Below are positions 23,850 to 25,443 of a stretch of DNA of 25,443 bases, piece by piece. The stretch is from Anaerolineae bacterium (lineage in GTDB: Bacteria > Chloroflexota > Anaerolineae > B4-G1 > SLSP01), in assembly GCA_016934645.1 (NCBI GenBank), contig JAFGSL010000616.1:1-25443 (forward strand). The letters are read 5' to 3'. Position 1 is the first letter of the stretch. Each line of letters starts with the position of its first letter. The notes below the pieces were generated by a model. It saw only the letters and a program-made list of their open reading frames with translations. It was not told the origin of the DNA and made no database searches. The position numbers and the translations under genes are program-made.

Positions 23850-25443
23850 AATCGCCCGCATACACGATCGTGCCGTCAACCTGCGGCTCCGGTTCGATGC
23901 CGACGCCGTGGCCTTCGCTGACTAGAACGATGTTGAATGCGCGTTGTGCGACCATACCCGTAAAGTTGCCTTCGCGCGCGCCGAAGGTCAGCGTGCGCGC
24001 GGCATCATGCCATGCGATAGGTGTCAAGGCGAACGCGCCCGTTTCGTAGCGGTAGCTATCGCCTTCGTCCTCATATAGATCGAATGTGCCATCCGCACCA
24101 GGATAAATGCGCAATTCCCAGTCCGCGCCGGGCTGCTCGGCGCTGTGCTGCACTTTGGGACCGAGCGGCAAAATCGACCCCGCGCGCACGAACAGCGGCA
24201 TGATGTCCAACGGCGCAGCCGCTTCGATTGTCTGTCCACCCATGTAGCGCCTGCCGGTCCAAAAGTCGTACCAGTCGCAGCCGGCGGGCAGGTAGACGGG
24301 CCGGGAGTGCTCGACCCCGGTCAGCGGCGTGGAATTGGGGCCGTGGTCCATCGGCTCCGTCACCGGGCAGACCATCAGCGCCGGGCCAAAGAGGAACTGG
24401 TCGGCCACATCGTAGACGTTGGGATCGTGCCGGAAGTCGAAGGCGAGATTGCGCAGCATCGTGTAGCCGCGGTGCGTCTCCCATCCCGCCAGCGAGTAGA
24501 TGTAGGGCAGCATCCGGTAGCGCAAGACGTCGAACTTGACCAGCGTGTCGTAAGCCCGGTCGCCCGGCTCACCGAAGCGCCACACCTCGCGCGGGGTGTC
24601 GGTCCCATGGGAACGGAACATCGGCAGAAACGCGCCGAACTGGAACCAGCGCACGTAGAGTTCGCGATAGCCCGCATCCGCAACCCCTTCAGGATAGTCC
24701 CCGCACCAGAACCAGGCATCGACCCACCCGCTGCCCTGCGGCCCGACGAAAAACCCGCCGATGTCGAGCGTCCACTTCGCTCCGCCAGTAACGGTGAAAT
24801 TCAGCCCTTCGGCGATCTGCTTGCGCAGCGTGTCCCACGTCGCCGGGGTGTCGCCCGACCAGACGATGGTGCTGTAGCGCTGCTGGCCTGGCGAGTAGGA
24901 GCGCGTCAGGTTGACCACGCGCTTTTCCTCGGTCACGCTGCGCTGGCCTTCGTAGATCATCTGCGAATGGAGCAGCGAATAGGCGTTGATGTATTCCGGG
25001 TCCAGGTATTTCTTCCCCGCGTCGGAGTTGACCGTGACGCGCTTCCACGGTTCCGGCTTGATCGTCCCGCGCCAATCCTCCTCGAACGGTTCGGTGCAAT
25101 CGCACCACCAGGCATCGACGCCGTATTGGAAAAGCCCCTCGTTGGCCTGTTTCCAGTACAGCGCGCGCGCCTGCGGATCGAAGGCGTTGTAGGTGCTCTG
25201 GTTGCCCAGCAGAAAGCCATGTTCGCGCATTTCGATCCGGTTCGCGCTTTCGCCGCGCATGTGAGGCCAGATGGAGATCATCCACCTGGCGTGCAGCGCG
25301 TGCAGATCGCGCGTCATTTGCAGGGGATCGGGGAAGCGCGTTGGATCGAAACTCTTTTGCCCCCACAACCCTTCGGGCCACGTCTGCCAATCCTGGACGA
25401 TGCAGTCCAGCGGGATGCCGCGCTCGCGGTACTCGCGCACCAC
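23821..25443 (-). CDS. GH31 family glycoside hydrolase (alpha-xylosidase/alpha-glucosidase-like), 5' end outside window
   Basis: The C-terminal 540 aa of a GH31 enzyme, which cleaves terminal alpha-glycosidic bonds with retention. The first visible codon is a GTG at the window edge (VVREYRERGIPLDCIVQDWQ), which is internal to the catalytic barrel, so the N-terminal beta domain and the first barrel strands lie beyond the right edge. The likely catalytic nucleophile is D115 of the visible part, in GVDAWWCDCTEP, and the acid/base is D198 in WSGDTPATW; DIGGF (227-231) is also typical. Barrel and C-terminal beta domains (RAGSILPLGP, DLYEDEGDSYRYE) are intact. The WWCDCTEP form and the ISIWPHMRGESANR segment recall alpha-xylosidase-type members, but substrate is uncertain. 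A sampled stretch (24301-24360) is about 72% GC, against about 53% in a kinase sample (5221-5280). Confidence 0.93.
   Translation of the reverse strand: MVREYRERGIPLDCIVQDWQTWPEGLWGQKSFDPTRFPDPLQMTRDLHALHARWMISIWPHMRGESANRIEMREHGFLLGNQSTYNAFDPQARALYWKQANEGLFQYGVDAWWCDCTEPFEEDWRGTIKPEPWKRVTVNSDAGKKYLDPEYINAYSLLHSQMIYEGQRSVTEEKRVVNLTRSYSPGQQRYSTIVWSGDTPATWDTLRKQIAEGLNFTVTGGAKWTLDIGGFFVGPQGSGWVDAWFWCGDYPEGVADAGYRELYVRWFQFGAFLPMFRSHGTDTPREVWRFGEPGDRAYDTLVKFDVLRYRMLPYIYSLAGWETHRGYTMLRNLAFDFRHDPNVYDVADQFLFGPALMVCPVTEPMDHGPNSTPLTGVEHSRPVYLPAGCDWYDFWTGRRYMGGQTIEAAAPLDIMPLFVRAGSILPLGPKVQHSAEQPGADWELRIYPGADGTFDLYEDEGDSYRYETGAFALTPIAWHDAARTLTFGAREGNFTGMVAQRAFNIVLVSEGHGVGIEPEPQVDGTIVYAGDFSRSTLKAR

Noticed and set aside
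23096..24049. Long plus-strand reading frame of 317 aa across the LysE gene and the GH31 end
   Set aside because: It is the shifted frame of the LysE gene, rich in Arg, His and Leu, with no recognisable domain; the LysE frame has clear family motifs and a good ribosome site.
24689..25390. Minus-strand 233-aa frame inside the GH31 gene
   Set aside because: An Arg/Ala-rich shadow frame typical of GC-rich coding DNA; the GH31 frame holds the catalytic motifs.
1..25443. CRISPR arrays, tRNA or rRNA genes, and insertion sequences
   Set aside because: No short regularly spaced repeats, cloverleaf-like sequences, rRNA motifs or transposase frames were seen; the repeats present are the kinase cores.

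Overview
The window is about 25 kb of bacterial chromosome. It is dominated by one very large minus-strand gene cluster (about 68-20956) that encodes sensor histidine kinases and almost nothing else. The organism is most likely a member of the Chloroflexota (Anaerolineae-like). I infer this from the style of the proteins: 7TM- and LacI-headed multi-PAS/GAF kinases with phytochrome-type kinase cores, a GH31 alpha-xylosidase-like enzyme, and moderate GC in the kinase region. No rRNA, tRNA, CRISPR or transposase is visible to settle the taxonomy.

Layout. Transcription of the cluster runs right to left from a promoter region at 20957-21205. The first gene is a REC-PAS-histidine kinase (19394-20956, here HK-I). 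Eight paralogous kinases follow, here called HK-H to HK-A. Each ends in almost the same DHp/ATPase module of about 218 residues (TVSHDLKSPLIT..., LLELSRIGR.MNPP, a DNGIGI-type box, G(T/A)G.GLA), but each has a different sensory front end: LacI-type ligand-binding domains (HK-H, HK-D), polytopic membrane plus PAS (HK-G, F, C, B), or 7TM plus GAF (HK-E, A). Genes overlap by 4 nt or are separated by 2-41 nt, so they look like one polycistronic, translationally coupled unit. HK-B is broken: a one-base deletion in a G run splits it into two reading frames, and an in-frame deletion has fused half a PAS domain directly to the kinase H-box. Divergently, on the plus strand, lies a REC-GAF-histidine kinase (21206-22978, HK-J) followed by a perfect 12-bp hairpin.

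The right end is different. A short minus-strand remnant of a cupin regulator C-terminus (about 23153-23239) abuts an intact LysE/RhtB-type exporter gene (23250-23849). The exporter overlaps convergently by 29 nt with a 5'-truncated GH31 glycoside hydrolase gene that runs off the right edge (23821-25443) and is visibly more GC-rich than the kinase cluster.

How it may work (inference). The cluster looks like a locus where one kinase output module has been duplicated repeatedly and fitted with different sensors, so that many cytosolic and membrane signals could converge on the same partner. The only phospho-acceptor domains in the window are the REC domains of HK-I and HK-J. No stand-alone response regulator or DNA-binding output is present, so the partner is either one of these REC domains or lies outside the window.
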